Positions 16,052 to 25,432 of a stretch of DNA of 46,909 nucleotides are shown here, one piece after another. Origin of the DNA: Psychrobacter sp. 4Bb (GTDB taxonomy: Bacteria; Pseudomonadota; Gammaproteobacteria; Pseudomonadales; Moraxellaceae); assembly GCF_002836735.1 (NCBI RefSeq), contig NZ_PJAS01000067.1, forward strand, positions 1 through 46,909, in the 5' to 3' direction. A model generated the notes under the pieces. The model was not told the DNA's origin. It saw only the letters and a program-made list of their open reading frames with translations, and did not search any database. Made by a program: the position numbers and the translations under genes. Numbering within the stretch: the first letter of the stretch is position 1; every line of letters begins with the position of its first letter.

Positions 16052-17527
16052 ATGTCAGCACACACTGCCCAACAGATATTGCAGCAAGACCCAACCAAAT
16101 CACTTTATATTAACGGTGAATGGCAGTCAGGCGTAAATACCGTAGCCAATATTAACCCATCTGATATCACCGACACTATCGGTGAGTTCGCCCAAGCCAG
16201 TGGCGATCAAGTCAAGGATGCCATCGCGGCGGCCCGTCACGCTCAGCCAAAATGGGAAGCGACTCCTTTAGAAAAAAAGCAGTCTATCCTACAAGCAATT
16301 GGCGATGAAATGATTGATCGCTGTGATGAGCTAGGTACGCTGTTGTCTCTTGAAGAAGGTAAACCTTTCCTAGAGGGTCGCGGCGAGATTTACCGCGCAG
16401 GTCAGTTCTTTCATTACTATGCCGCTGAAGTATTGCGCCAAATCGGTGATAACGCCGCCTCAGTACGCCCTGGTGTCAAGGTTGAAGTCACCCGCGAAGC
16501 AGTCGGTGTGGTCGCTATTATCTCACCTTGGAACTTTCCAACGGCCACCGCTGTATGGAAGATCGCGCCAGCGCTAGCGTTTGGTAACACTGTCATTTGG
16601 AAGCCTGCGAATTTAACGCCAGCCAGCGCAGTAGCATTGGCTGAAATCATTCACCGTCAAGGCATGCCAGAAGGGATATTTAACCTGCTACTGGGTGGCG
16701 GCTCGTCAGTCGGCGATGCACTCATCAATTCTACAGATATCGATGCCGTTAGCTTTACCGGATCTGTACCAACAGGTCGCAAAGTTGCTGCTGCGACGGC
16801 ACCGAACTTTATTCGCTGCCAGCTTGAGATGGGTAGTAAAAACGCCTTGGTCATCGCTGATGATGCTGATTTGCAAGTTGCTATCGATGCGGCAGTGGCT
16901 GGTGCGTTTGGTGGTTCAGGGCAGAAATGTACGGCTTCTTCACGCCTCATCGTAATGGACAGTATTCATGATGCCTTCGTCGAAGGTGTGGTCGCAAAAA
17001 TGAAGACTTTAAAGGTCGGTCATGCGCTTGATGAAGGTATCTTTATGGGGCCTGTCGTCGATGACAAGCAGCTGGCATCAAACATGGACTGGATCGAAAA
17101 AGCCAAGCAATCCGGTGCCAATTTAGCCTTTGGTGGTGAGCGTTTAGAGATGCCGCATGACGGCTACTATATGTCGCCGACGTTATTTACCGAGACGGAC
17201 AACAGCTGGGATATCAACCAAGAAGAAGTATTTGCCCCGCTCGCTTGCGTCATGCGTGTCAAGGATTTGGACGAAGCGATTGCGATGACCAATGACACGC
17301 GTTTTGGTCTGACGGGCGGCATCATTACCCAGAGCTTGCGTAGCAGTGCGATGTACAAAGAGCAAGTGCAAGCAGGTTGCGTGATGGTCAATCTAGCGAC
17401 TGCGGGAACTGACTACCACGTGCCGTTTGGTGGTCGTAAACAGTCAAGCTTTGGCCCGCGTGAGCAAGGTCAATACGCTAAAGAATTCTATACCATCGTC
17501 AAGACCGCTTATCAAAAAGCGTACTAG
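16052..17527 (+). CDS. NAD(P)-dependent aldehyde dehydrogenase
   Basis: A 491-residue aldehyde dehydrogenase with the full catalytic set: N161 in SPWNFP, E259 in LEMGSKN, C293 in GQKCTASSR, plus the cofactor motif FTGSVPTG. It oxidises an aldehyde to a carboxylate in the cytosol. The sequence style (GGGSSVGDALINSTDIDAVSFTG, FGGRKQSSFGPREQG) resembles the 2,5-dioxovalerate/alpha-ketoglutarate-semialdehyde and succinate-semialdehyde branch, though the substrate cannot be fixed from sequence. It follows RidA by 59 bp, so deamination then oxidation of the carbon skeleton is a reasonable picture. Confidence 0.92.
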   Translation: MSAHTAQQILQQDPTKSLYINGEWQSGVNTVANINPSDITDTIGEFAQASGDQVKDAIAAARHAQPKWEATPLEKKQSILQAIGDEMIDRCDELGTLLSLEEGKPFLEGRGEIYRAGQFFHYYAAEVLRQIGDNAASVRPGVKVEVTREAVGVVAIISPWNFPTATAVWKIAPALAFGNTVIWKPANLTPASAVALAEIIHRQGMPEGIFNLLLGGGSSVGDALINSTDIDAVSFTGSVPTGRKVAAATAPNFIRCQLEMGSKNALVIADDADLQVAIDAAVAGAFGGSGQKCTASSRLIVMDSIHDAFVEGVVAKMKTLKVGHALDEGIFMGPVVDDKQLASNMDWIEKAKQSGANLAFGGERLEMPHDGYYMSPTLFTETDNSWDINQEEVFAPLACVMRVKDLDEAIAMTNDTRFGLTGGIITQSLRSSAMYKEQVQAGCVMVNLATAGTDYHVPFGGRKQSSFGPREQGQYAKEFYTIVKTAYQKAY

Positions 17528-17549
17528 GCATGTCTTAACAAGCATACTC

Positions 17550-17604
17550 GCCGCTATCGAAGTGACACGGTGTGAAAAAGCACTTAATAGCCAATGATAG
17601 CGGC
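17550..17604 (+). other. Long-range hairpin between ALDH and dipeptidase-like genes
   Basis: GCCGCTATC (17550-17558) and GATAGCGGC (17596-17604) are perfect 9-bp inverted arms enclosing 37 nt. There is no T-run, so it is more likely an mRNA-stability or processing element than a terminator. It could set different levels for the genes on either side. Confidence 0.5.
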
Positions 17605-17633
17605 CACTGATAAAAGTATTAAAGGGAATTGAT

Positions 17634-18623
17634 ATGTACCAAGATCATATCGTCATTGACGGATTACAGTATAGCCATTGGGATCGTGACTACTTTAAGA
17701 TGCTACAAGCCAGTGGTATCAATGCGGTACATGCCACCTTGGTCTATCACGAAGATGCCCGTCAGACCATGACCCGCTTTAGCGAGTGGCACACACGCTT
17801 TGAGCAAAATAACGATCTTATCTTGCCAGTGTACTCAGTAGCTGATATAAAAACGGCAAAAGAGCAGGGCAAAGTGGGCATTTTCTTTGGCGCACAAAAC
17901 TGCTCACCAATCGATGATGAAATTGGTTTGATTAGCGTGATGCGTCGTTTAGGTTTATTGATTATGCAGCTGACTTACAACAACCAGAGCTTACTAGCCA
18001 CTGGTTGTTATGAGCAGAATGACAGCGGCATCACACGTTTTGGTCAGCAGGCGATCAAAGAGATGAACCGTGTCGGTATGATCATCGATATGTCTCATAG
18101 CGCAGAGCGCTCCACGCTTGAAGCGATAGAAATCTCATCGCGTCCGATATGTATCAGTCATGCCAATCCAACCACGGCTCATGACGCGCTACGCAATAAA
18201 TCGGATACGGTCATCAGTGCCTTGACCCAAGCAGGCGGGTTGTTAGGTTTTAGCTTATACCCGTTTCATTTGCCAAATGGTAGTGCATGTACGCTTGATG
18301 ACTTCTGTACGATGATTGCTAACTGTGCTGACAAATATGGCGTTGAGCATTTATCCATTGGTAGTGACTTGTGTCTTAATCAACCACAAGCTGTACTTGA
18401 GTGGATGCGTAATGGACGTTGGTCAAAAGCGATGGACTATGGCGAAGGCAATGCCAGTAATTCAGGTTGGCCAGATACTTTGCCATGGTTCGCTGGCAAA
18501 GACGGTATGGAAAACATCTATAACGGTCTGCTAAAGCACGGTTTTAACGAAAGCGATGCTGGAAAAGTCATCGGTCAAAACTGGTTCGATTTTTTAGAGC
18601 AAGGCTTAAAGCCTTTGGCTTAA
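17634..18623 (+). CDS. Membrane-dipeptidase-family protein lacking the N-terminal HxD motif
   Basis: A 329-residue member of the renal (membrane) dipeptidase family, an amidohydrolase-type barrel. Conserved pieces are GIFFGAQNCSPIDDEIGL, QLTYNNQSLLATGC, VGMIIDMSHSAERSTLEAI, ICISHANP and LSIGSDL. Canonical members carry a metal-binding HxD near residue 10-15; here the site reads IDGLQYSHWD, with no histidine in the usual place. The later histidines (SH in DMSHS and ISHAN) are present. A similar subgroup sits beside the dimethylglycine-demethylase genes of Pseudomonas, as I recall. It may hydrolyse a non-peptide amide, or its metal site may be altered. No signal peptide: probably cytosolic. Confidence 0.8.
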   Translation: MYQDHIVIDGLQYSHWDRDYFKMLQASGINAVHATLVYHEDARQTMTRFSEWHTRFEQNNDLILPVYSVADIKTAKEQGKVGIFFGAQNCSPIDDEIGLISVMRRLGLLIMQLTYNNQSLLATGCYEQNDSGITRFGQQAIKEMNRVGMIIDMSHSAERSTLEAIEISSRPICISHANPTTAHDALRNKSDTVISALTQAGGLLGFSLYPFHLPNGSACTLDDFCTMIANCADKYGVEHLSIGSDLCLNQPQAVLEWMRNGRWSKAMDYGEGNASNSGWPDTLPWFAGKDGMENIYNGLLKHGFNESDAGKVIGQNWFDFLEQGLKPLA

Positions 18624-18822
18624 CCAATCAGTCTGAAAACAGTGTTTCAATCAACGGTTACTCGAAATCGCTATAAGACGACAGTCGTGTTATAGCGTAT
18701 ATCTGTTCGAAGTAGGTAATTTTAAGTTAGATAGGTATGTATAGTGAGGTTGTTTTATCGCACGCTCATTGCTACCACTCTGATCTAAAACGCAACGTTA
18801 GCATAGTATATGGAGCCACATC

Positions 18823-20502
18823 ATGGCCGATTTAAAGGGATTTAATCAAGGTGAGCAAGGACGCTCAACTCCTGTTAATCAAGGAGTAAGTGAGTCCGAA
18901 GCCGCCACTATTTCTACCGACACGTTAGGCCTCAAAAACCCCGCGTTTTGGTACAGTGGCGGATTCATTGTAGCCTTTGTTTTGATGGCTATTTTTGCAG
19001 AAGCGCGCTTAGCAAAAATAGTCGAAGTGGGCTTCTCGTGGTCCGTCAAAATATTTGGGCCTTTTTGGCAGATATTGCTACTAGCTACTTTTGTCATTGC
19101 TTTGGCCGTCGGTGCTGGTCGTACAGGACGTGTGATTTTAGGCAATTTACCCGTACCTGAGATAGACAGTTTTAAATGGATGGCCATTCTTTTCTGCACA
19201 CTATTGGCTGGGGGCGGGGTTTTTTGGGCTGCCGCCGAGCCCATTGCGCATTTCGTTTCAGCACCTCCTTTATACGGTGAATCAGCCGATCTACAACAGC
19301 GTGCTTTTAACGCATTATCCCAATCATTTATGCATTGGGGGTTTTTGGCGTGGGCTATTGTAGGTAGTTTAACCGCGATTGTGATTATGCATCTGCATTA
19401 TGACAAAGGCTTGCCGTTGAAGCCGCGTACGTTACTGTATCCAGTATTTGGTGAGCGTGTACTCACCGGCCAAACTGGCGCAATCATCGATGCTTGCTGT
19501 ATCGTGGCAGTGGCTGCCGGTACTATCGGTCCTATTGGTTTCTTGGGCTTGCAAACCAGCTATGCGCTGAATGAATTGTTCGGTATTCCCGATACGTTCA
19601 CGACTCAGCTAATCATCATTGTCTTTGCCATCGTACTCTATACGTTATCTGCGATCAGTGGTCTGACTCGTGGTATGCAGCTACTCAGCCGCTTTAACGT
19701 CATTTTGGCTTTTGCGCTGATGGTCTTTATTTTGATATTTGGACCGACCAATTTTATTGTCAACGGCTACATTCAGGGTGTGGGTACGATGATTGACAAC
19801 TTCGTTCCAATGGCAACTTTTCGCGGTGATGAGGGTTGGCTGAGCTGGTGGACGGTATTCTTCTGGGGTTGGTTTTTAGGCTATGGCCCGATGATGGCGA
19901 TATTTATCGCTCGCATCTCACGTGGTCGCACTATTCGTCAATTGATTACCACCGTCTGTATCATTGCGCCGTTTGTCACCTGCTTTTGGTTCACCGTCGT
20001 CGGTGGCTCTGGCTTAGCGTTTGAGATTGCCAATCCAGGAAGTGTCAGTAGCGCCTTTGAAGGCTTTAACTTACCCGGTGCATTATTAGCTGTCACGCAG
20101 CAATTACCCTTTCCTTTAATTACCTCGATATTGTTTCTGATTCTGACCACCGTCTTTATCGTTACGACAGGCGATTCGATGACCTATACCATCAGTGTCG
20201 TCATCAGTGGCGAACGCGAACCAAACGCCATGATTCGTACCTTTTGGGGCATCATGATGGGTGTGACGGCGATTGTTTTAATCTCTCTAGGTTCGGGCGG
20301 TGTGACAGCGTTGCAGTCTTTTATCGTTATCACCGCAGTACCAGTCTCTTTTGTATTGTTGCCTTCGTTATGGAATGGGCCACAGATTGCTCAGAAAATG
20401 GCACGAGAGCAGGACTTGTATCGTCCTAATAAAGTAGAGGTAAGGCATAAAATCAGTGAAGAGAAACAGGCTAAGGAAAAATTGGCTGAAAAAGTTAATT
20501 GA
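18823..20502 (+). CDS. BCCT-family transporter (betaine/carnitine/choline type)
   Basis: A 559-residue inner-membrane transporter with twelve hydrophobic segments. Family motifs are WAAAEPIAHF (near residue 138) and the WWTVFFWGWFLGYGPMMAIFIARISRGRTIRQ block (near 345-380). Members take up quaternary-ammonium or related zwitterions, by sodium or proton symport or by exchange. The N-terminal 40 residues are polar, and the C-terminus has a short Lys/Glu tail rather than the long osmosensing domain of BetP, which fits a catabolic rather than osmoprotective transporter. The location in a RidA/ALDH/dipeptidase cluster supports import of the pathway substrate. Confidence 0.92.
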   Translation: MADLKGFNQGEQGRSTPVNQGVSESEAATISTDTLGLKNPAFWYSGGFIVAFVLMAIFAEARLAKIVEVGFSWSVKIFGPFWQILLLATFVIALAVGAGRTGRVILGNLPVPEIDSFKWMAILFCTLLAGGGVFWAAAEPIAHFVSAPPLYGESADLQQRAFNALSQSFMHWGFLAWAIVGSLTAIVIMHLHYDKGLPLKPRTLLYPVFGERVLTGQTGAIIDACCIVAVAAGTIGPIGFLGLQTSYALNELFGIPDTFTTQLIIIVFAIVLYTLSAISGLTRGMQLLSRFNVILAFALMVFILIFGPTNFIVNGYIQGVGTMIDNFVPMATFRGDEGWLSWWTVFFWGWFLGYGPMMAIFIARISRGRTIRQLITTVCIIAPFVTCFWFTVVGGSGLAFEIANPGSVSSAFEGFNLPGALLAVTQQLPFPLITSILFLILTTVFIVTTGDSMTYTISVVISGEREPNAMIRTFWGIMMGVTAIVLISLGSGGVTALQSFIVITAVPVSFVLLPSLWNGPQIAQKMAREQDLYRPNKVEVRHKISEEKQAKEKLAEKVN

Positions 20503-20637
20503 AGCACTAAATCACTGAACGGTAAATAAGAAACTAGCCCTCATCTATACCGCTGACTTCTTATTTATCGATAGATATTATCATTGAGACTATTAACGAA
20601 GCTGCTGGCTCAGTATATTAGGTAAGGTAGTGAAATT

Positions 20638-22377
20638 ATGAATATAGTTTATGCAAGTAACGAAAACAGTAACGTCAAACAACCTTCGCTTAGTACGGGT
20701 TTTCGTACTCGTGACGTGATTATGAATGCAGAAAGATTAGGTGCAATGCACCAGACCCGTATTAGCTTTGTGCGCACATTACTCCGTAAAATTGACAAAG
20801 AAAAATGGACACTCAGTACGCACTTATGGGATTTGGATGAACAAGGCTATGGCAAAGTTATCTATCGCCTAAATACCCCAGAGCACCTATATCATCTGGT
20901 AGTGTTCTGCAATGAGTTGGCTGATGAAGAACGTAACGATAGAGTGATTGCCCAAAAGTGGGATGTGACATTTGGTCTGGTCTTTGGTGAGATAAGCGAA
21001 GTGTTGCTAGATAATTTGCAAGCTAATGTGCCGCTACAAGAAGCAGGTCGCAATTCTAATATGGTGATGGTGCTGGCACGAGCAAATAAGAGTGTACGAG
21101 TTTTTGATCATATCGTTAGCTCACTCGCCGTTGGTCGGCAACCAGATTTAGATGTATTAGCTCAAGTCGGCTACATCCTGCGTACCACTGCCGTCTATGG
21201 CAACGGTAAATTCGGTATTTATGACTTTAAACCGTTAGATCATAGTGCAGACTTTGATCAATCGTTTCGAGCGCAGATGTGTGCAGTGTATTTGCTACGT
21301 GAGTTTAGTTTAGATTGGGTTGATTATTTGGCACAGCAAAAAGGTGGCAGCAACGCAGTCAAGCTGCATCCAGAGATTAAGTGTTATTTGGGAATTGGTA
21401 ATGCCACCGGTCTGGGTATGGCGCCTTACTTGATCAATCATCCTTGCGTGGTTGATCAATGGCTGACCACCCGTGAGGAAGCATTGCAAGCGACATTGAT
21501 ATGTCAGATTGAGCCCAAAGAAACGGCACATTTTGCCAGCTTAATCAAACGAGCTATTCAGCATTTTGGCGAGATAGTCACCATCAATGAGCAGCAAATT
21601 AGACTCAATGAAACGGTCGTCGCGGAATTATCAGTATTACAAAACAATTTGATGACAACCATTAATCACTACACGATATGGGCAGAGTTCTTGCAAGCCT
21701 ATCACCATCTAAGCCTTGAGAGCCAAGAGGTCATCGTTTCTTGCTTGATGGAGCTATATCCTGAGCGTGTTGATGCGTTTCAAGAGAAAATAAATGCCGA
21801 TGAAACCTTGTCGCTACCGAAAGGCAAGGTGATTCAAGATTTGATTGATGTACTGGAGCGACACTATCAGTGGGCGATTAATATTGATTTTAGCCAGCCT
21901 GATAATAGTCATTGGTTTTGGTATCGTTCGGTGGATAAAGAAGAGCCGCGCTTAGGTGTGCGCGGGCAAGAGGTAGGCGCAGATCGTGAGCTTGCACTAG
22001 ACATCGCAAGGCAAGCAAACAAGCTGTACTTCGCGCTTAAACAAGTCAACGCTCAACAACTGATATCTGAATTTATCTTAAATCAACCAAAGTATCGTTC
22101 AATTGCGCGTCGCGTTTGGACGATGGGACATAAACAGTTGGGTGATATTCAGATGAATGTCTTACACGAAGACGCGTTACCTATGCATCTGTTACGGTGT
22201 AAATTGTCGATGTTTGGTGCGACCAAGTTTGATCCGAGATCAGATCGCTGGGTGCGAATCACCTTGTTCCAAGGCGCACCTTTATTTGCAGAAGTGCATA
22301 GTGATGAATGGCTGTTTCCTCTATTACCCAATTTGTCGACAGAGCAGGGAGGTTTGACTCATGATCGTATCGCATAA
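20638..22377 (+). CDS. Uncharacterised conserved protein, 579 aa
   Basis: A 579-residue soluble protein with no signal peptide and no membrane segment. It has dense invariant-looking blocks: SFVRTLLRKIDKEKW, LARANKSVRVFDHI, GYILRTTAVYGNGKFGIYDF, KCYLGIGNATGLGMAPYLINHP and NSHWFWYRSVDKEEPRLGVRG. Such blocks suggest an enzyme, but I see no nucleotide-binding, flavin or metal motif I can name. I recall similar proteins in alphaproteobacterial catabolic clusters without an assigned role. GGTAAGG precedes the start. It overlaps the next gene by 17 nt, so the two are probably translated as a pair and may form a complex. A role in breaking down the BCCT substrate is inferred. Confidence 0.7.
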   Translation: MNIVYASNENSNVKQPSLSTGFRTRDVIMNAERLGAMHQTRISFVRTLLRKIDKEKWTLSTHLWDLDEQGYGKVIYRLNTPEHLYHLVVFCNELADEERNDRVIAQKWDVTFGLVFGEISEVLLDNLQANVPLQEAGRNSNMVMVLARANKSVRVFDHIVSSLAVGRQPDLDVLAQVGYILRTTAVYGNGKFGIYDFKPLDHSADFDQSFRAQMCAVYLLREFSLDWVDYLAQQKGGSNAVKLHPEIKCYLGIGNATGLGMAPYLINHPCVVDQWLTTREEALQATLICQIEPKETAHFASLIKRAIQHFGEIVTINEQQIRLNETVVAELSVLQNNLMTTINHYTIWAEFLQAYHHLSLESQEVIVSCLMELYPERVDAFQEKINADETLSLPKGKVIQDLIDVLERHYQWAINIDFSQPDNSHWFWYRSVDKEEPRLGVRGQEVGADRELALDIARQANKLYFALKQVNAQQLISEFILNQPKYRSIARRVWTMGHKQLGDIQMNVLHEDALPMHLLRCKLSMFGATKFDPRSDRWVRITLFQGAPLFAEVHSDEWLFPLLPNLSTEQGGLTHDRIA

Positions 22378-23086
22378 TGAAATTGTAGCAATGGTGTATA
22401 AAGCCTTTACTGGGATGCATCGAGAAGTTGGAGAGGCTGATGTAATCGCTACGATGGTTGCTGAATTGCAGATGGCAGGCTTGGATGGTGTCAGACACTT
22501 TAACAATGCCAGTCCTTATATTTTAACTGAGAACGATACGCCAATTGATATCGTTCATCAAGAGGATGGAGCTATGCGTTTAGACTTGCACGGTAGTAGC
22601 TTGGCCTGTCATTTGCCGACGATCATCGATTACGCTCTTGAAAAAATGAGTGATTCAGTACACTTTCATATTTACTTGCAGAATTGTCACAATCGCTGGC
22701 TGGCTTATAGCGAGCTGGTAGGGCTGGCGGCCAAAGGCTATGCTTGTTTGGCCAAATGGGATAATGGCTCGGTGCCTAAGCATACGTTATTTACGTTGAA
22801 TCAAGGGTTTGTCTATCCTGATCTTTACTTTTTTGACAAGGCACAGTCAAATTACAATACCAATGATATGGTTATTGAGATTGCGACTCAAAACTTCGAT
22901 ATCGAACATGATATCCAGCATTTCGATCGTAAAATATCGACCGACGAGCTGTTTGAAACCCATCAGCGCGCATGGAAAGAAGGCATCTATGTCGATGACG
23001 AACAGTGGGCGATACTCAAAAAAACAGCAGCGGCTATATTGGTTGAAAATAGTGAAGCGTCTAGTAGAGGGGCTGGAGGAGTATAG
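22361..23086 (+). CDS. Uncharacterised protein, possibly DUF3726-like
   Basis: A 241-residue soluble protein whose ATG lies within the end of the 579-aa gene, with a strong AGGGAGG ribosome binding site. The start MIVSHNEIVAMVYKAF followed by a helix to VAELQMAGLDGVRHF resembles what I remember of DUF3726 and, more loosely, the N-terminus of malate/L-lactate dehydrogenase-type (Ldh2) enzymes; it is too short to be a complete Ldh2 enzyme. The C-terminal 50 residues are acidic and helical. Together with the overlap this points to a partner subunit of the 579-aa protein. No catalytic role can be read from the sequence. Confidence 0.6.
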   Translation: MIVSHNEIVAMVYKAFTGMHREVGEADVIATMVAELQMAGLDGVRHFNNASPYILTENDTPIDIVHQEDGAMRLDLHGSSLACHLPTIIDYALEKMSDSVHFHIYLQNCHNRWLAYSELVGLAAKGYACLAKWDNGSVPKHTLFTLNQGFVYPDLYFFDKAQSNYNTNDMVIEIATQNFDIEHDIQHFDRKISTDELFETHQRAWKEGIYVDDEQWAILKKTAAAILVENSEASSRGAGGV

Positions 23087-23370
23087 GCTAGAGAGAACGT
23101 ATAGCAGCAGAGGTCTAGTACTGTGAATGCTCAGTATTGCTTAGCTTCTTCACTCAAGAAGATGACAATGTTCAGTCAGTAACGGCCAAGTGAATTCTTC
23201 ACCATCATTATTAAATAAGATCGTGTCGTTAGTTATTTCATTAATAGTACCGTTCAACTTCATCGAATCGTATACACAAAGGTACATTAAAGTAAATGAA
23301 TACGAAGAAAAAAACCTAATTCGCAAGATACGTATATATTGAAAACACTAGGATACTCTTTTGACACGGT

Positions 23371-24246
23371 TTAACCAGAAGCATCTAAAGAGTTCATCAA
23401 AGCAGTCACCACTAAGTTATTTACATTTTTGAGTGAAAAAATCACCTCATCATAGTCTGAAGGCAACTCCGCAATAGGCACCTTCACAAAACCACCTTTT
23501 CTGATCGCGCTTTCGCTCCATGCAAATCCTACCCCTAAGTTTTGGTAAACCGCATCGTAAACACTTTCTTGGGTATTTACGATATACGTAGGGGTTATCT
23601 CCAAATTAATCTTTGCTAGTGCCTCATTTATAAGTTTTTGAGTGGTGGAGCCGTGCGTGCGGAATATAACGGTTTCCGTCGCTAATTCAGTTAAACTTAT
23701 AGACTCTCTTGATGCAAAAGGATGTTTAGGTGAGCATAAAGCAACGAGCCTTTGGGTAGCACATTTTTTAAGCTGTAACTTATCACTTCTTGGAACATTT
23801 GCAAGAATGCCAACATCAACCTGACCATTAACTACTCTACTAAACGTTTCATGAAAATTACCAAAATAGATTTCAGTCTGTAGCTTAGGATAGCGCCTAC
23901 TAAACTGCCTGATAATCTCAGTACCCGGTAGAGGGTTGCATAAACCCACCTTTAATATAGCCGCTTCAAAAACTTTACTTCTTTGAATCAGACACTCTAG
24001 ATCATCTTCAACTGCTCGTATTTTACTCGTTAGCGATCCAAGCTCTAAGCAGTAATCTGTTGGCACAAGGTCGCGGCCACGCTGCACAAATAGTTTAAAT
24101 CCAAGATTGTTCTCAAGCGTAGATAGTGCTTGGCTAATGGCGGATTGAGACACGCCCAAATGCTTAGCTGCCTGCGTGTAATTACCTTCTTCAAGCACAG
24201 AATTCAAGATGTTTAGCTGATTATAGGTATAAGGTTTTTTCATCAT
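23371..24246 (-). CDS. LysR-family regulator of the aminophosphonate cluster
   Basis: A 291-residue LysR-type regulator. The helix-turn-helix is clear (YTYNQLNILNSVLEEGNYTQAAKHLGVSQSAISQALSTLENNLGF). The open frame extends 52 codons upstream, but the conserved start MMKKPYTYN with GGCGG upstream and normal family length place the start at 24246. It is divergent from the ABC ATPase with 251 bp between, and is therefore the probable regulator of the transport and C-P cleavage genes. The inducer may be the aminophosphonate itself; PhoB control is not evident. Confidence 0.9.
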   Translation of the reverse strand: MMKKPYTYNQLNILNSVLEEGNYTQAAKHLGVSQSAISQALSTLENNLGFKLFVQRGRDLVPTDYCLELGSLTSKIRAVEDDLECLIQRSKVFEAAILKVGLCNPLPGTEIIRQFSRRYPKLQTEIYFGNFHETFSRVVNGQVDVGILANVPRSDKLQLKKCATQRLVALCSPKHPFASRESISLTELATETVIFRTHGSTTQKLINEALAKINLEITPTYIVNTQESVYDAVYQNLGVGFAWSESAIRKGGFVKVPIAELPSDYDEVIFSLKNVNNLVVTALMNSLDASG

Positions 24247-24497
24247 ATGACCGCCGTTTTTCGTATCGGTTTCAGAGATTGTTAGGTCTATCTCTGGGTA
24301 GTACGAGAAGTTATACACGATAAATAAGACTGAATGATTAAATGTATAAGCTAACCTTATATTTGACGCCAAACTGTCATATCCATCTTTTATATTAGTC
24401 ACATGTAAACGATTAAAGCATTGAGAAATTTACCTAAGTGTATTTGCTTGAGCTATCACTCACTGCCAATACCAAAATATAAGTTTGGGCTTGAATT

Positions 24498-25376
24498 ATG
24501 TTAGAACTAAGAAATGTGACTAAGAAGTATGATGGCAAAGTTATTTTTGAGGATATCTCCCTAAAAGTGAATAAGGGTGAGATTGTTTCAATATTGGGCC
24601 CATCTGGCTGTGGGAAAACCACGTTGCTGCATATTATTTTAGGTCTAACCGATATTAGTTCTGGTCGACTTGCCTATGATAAGGAAGACATCACACGTGT
24701 GCCTATGAAGCACAGAGGTTTCAATATTGTATTCCAAGACTATGCATTGTTTCCTAACTTGAATGTAAAGCAGAATATTGAATATGGGCTGCGCAATAGA
24801 CCTAACGTCAGCACACAAGCGGAGGTTGATGAGCTAGTTGACCTTTTGGAGATTAAGCCGCATTTGAATAAGCGAATCAGCCAGCTCTCTGGTGGGCAGA
24901 AGCAGCGTGTTGCATTAGCACGTACTTTAGTGATGAAGCCTAAGATTTTATTATTAGATGAGCCTTTATCTGCCTTAGACGGGGTTATCAAAGAGACCAT
25001 TAAGGCACGTATTCGTGAGATTGCAGAGCGTTATGAGCTAACCACTTTGATTGTGACACATGATCCTGAAGAAGCGATGACACTCTCTGATCGTATTTTG
25101 TTGTTATCAGACGGCAAAGTAGCTCAATATGCTAAACCATCAGAAATCATCAAAAACCCTGCCAATGATTTTGTTAAGAGCTTTATCTTAAATCAGCTAA
25201 ATATCAAACGTCGTAATATCTTAAGCCTATTTGAAGCGGACAATGCGCCAGCTGATCCATTAGAAAAATACACTCAAATGAGACCTGCACTAAACAGTAG
25301 CTCAGTCACTGAAGATATCAATTCCATAATCCAGCGCACAGCTACTAAATCAATTAAAGACACCTCCAAAGGTTAA
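24498..25376 (+). CDS. ABC transporter ATPase, probable aminophosphonate importer
   Basis: A 292-residue ATPase. Walker A GPSGCGKTT, Q-loop VFQDYALF, signature LSGGQKQR, Walker B ILLLDEPLSALD and H-loop VTHDPEEA are all present and intact. It powers import with the fused permease and binding protein encoded next. The C-terminal 60 residues past the core lack the full TOBE pair found in sugar-type importers. CCAAA/TTTGG inverted arms (24472-24488) precede the start. Family resemblance is to FbpC/PotA/PhnT-type ATPases; the phosphonate assignment rests on the downstream FAD oxidase and HAD hydrolase. Confidence 0.88.
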   Translation: MLELRNVTKKYDGKVIFEDISLKVNKGEIVSILGPSGCGKTTLLHIILGLTDISSGRLAYDKEDITRVPMKHRGFNIVFQDYALFPNLNVKQNIEYGLRNRPNVSTQAEVDELVDLLEIKPHLNKRISQLSGGQKQRVALARTLVMKPKILLLDEPLSALDGVIKETIKARIREIAERYELTTLIVTHDPEEAMTLSDRILLLSDGKVAQYAKPSEIIKNPANDFVKSFILNQLNIKRRNILSLFEADNAPADPLEKYTQMRPALNSSSVTEDINSIIQRTATKSIKDTSKG

Positions 25377-25432
25377 TCGCACTAGGCCAACGCTGGTCTC
25401 TCAAAACTTACTTATTTCGCGCGTAGGTCATT

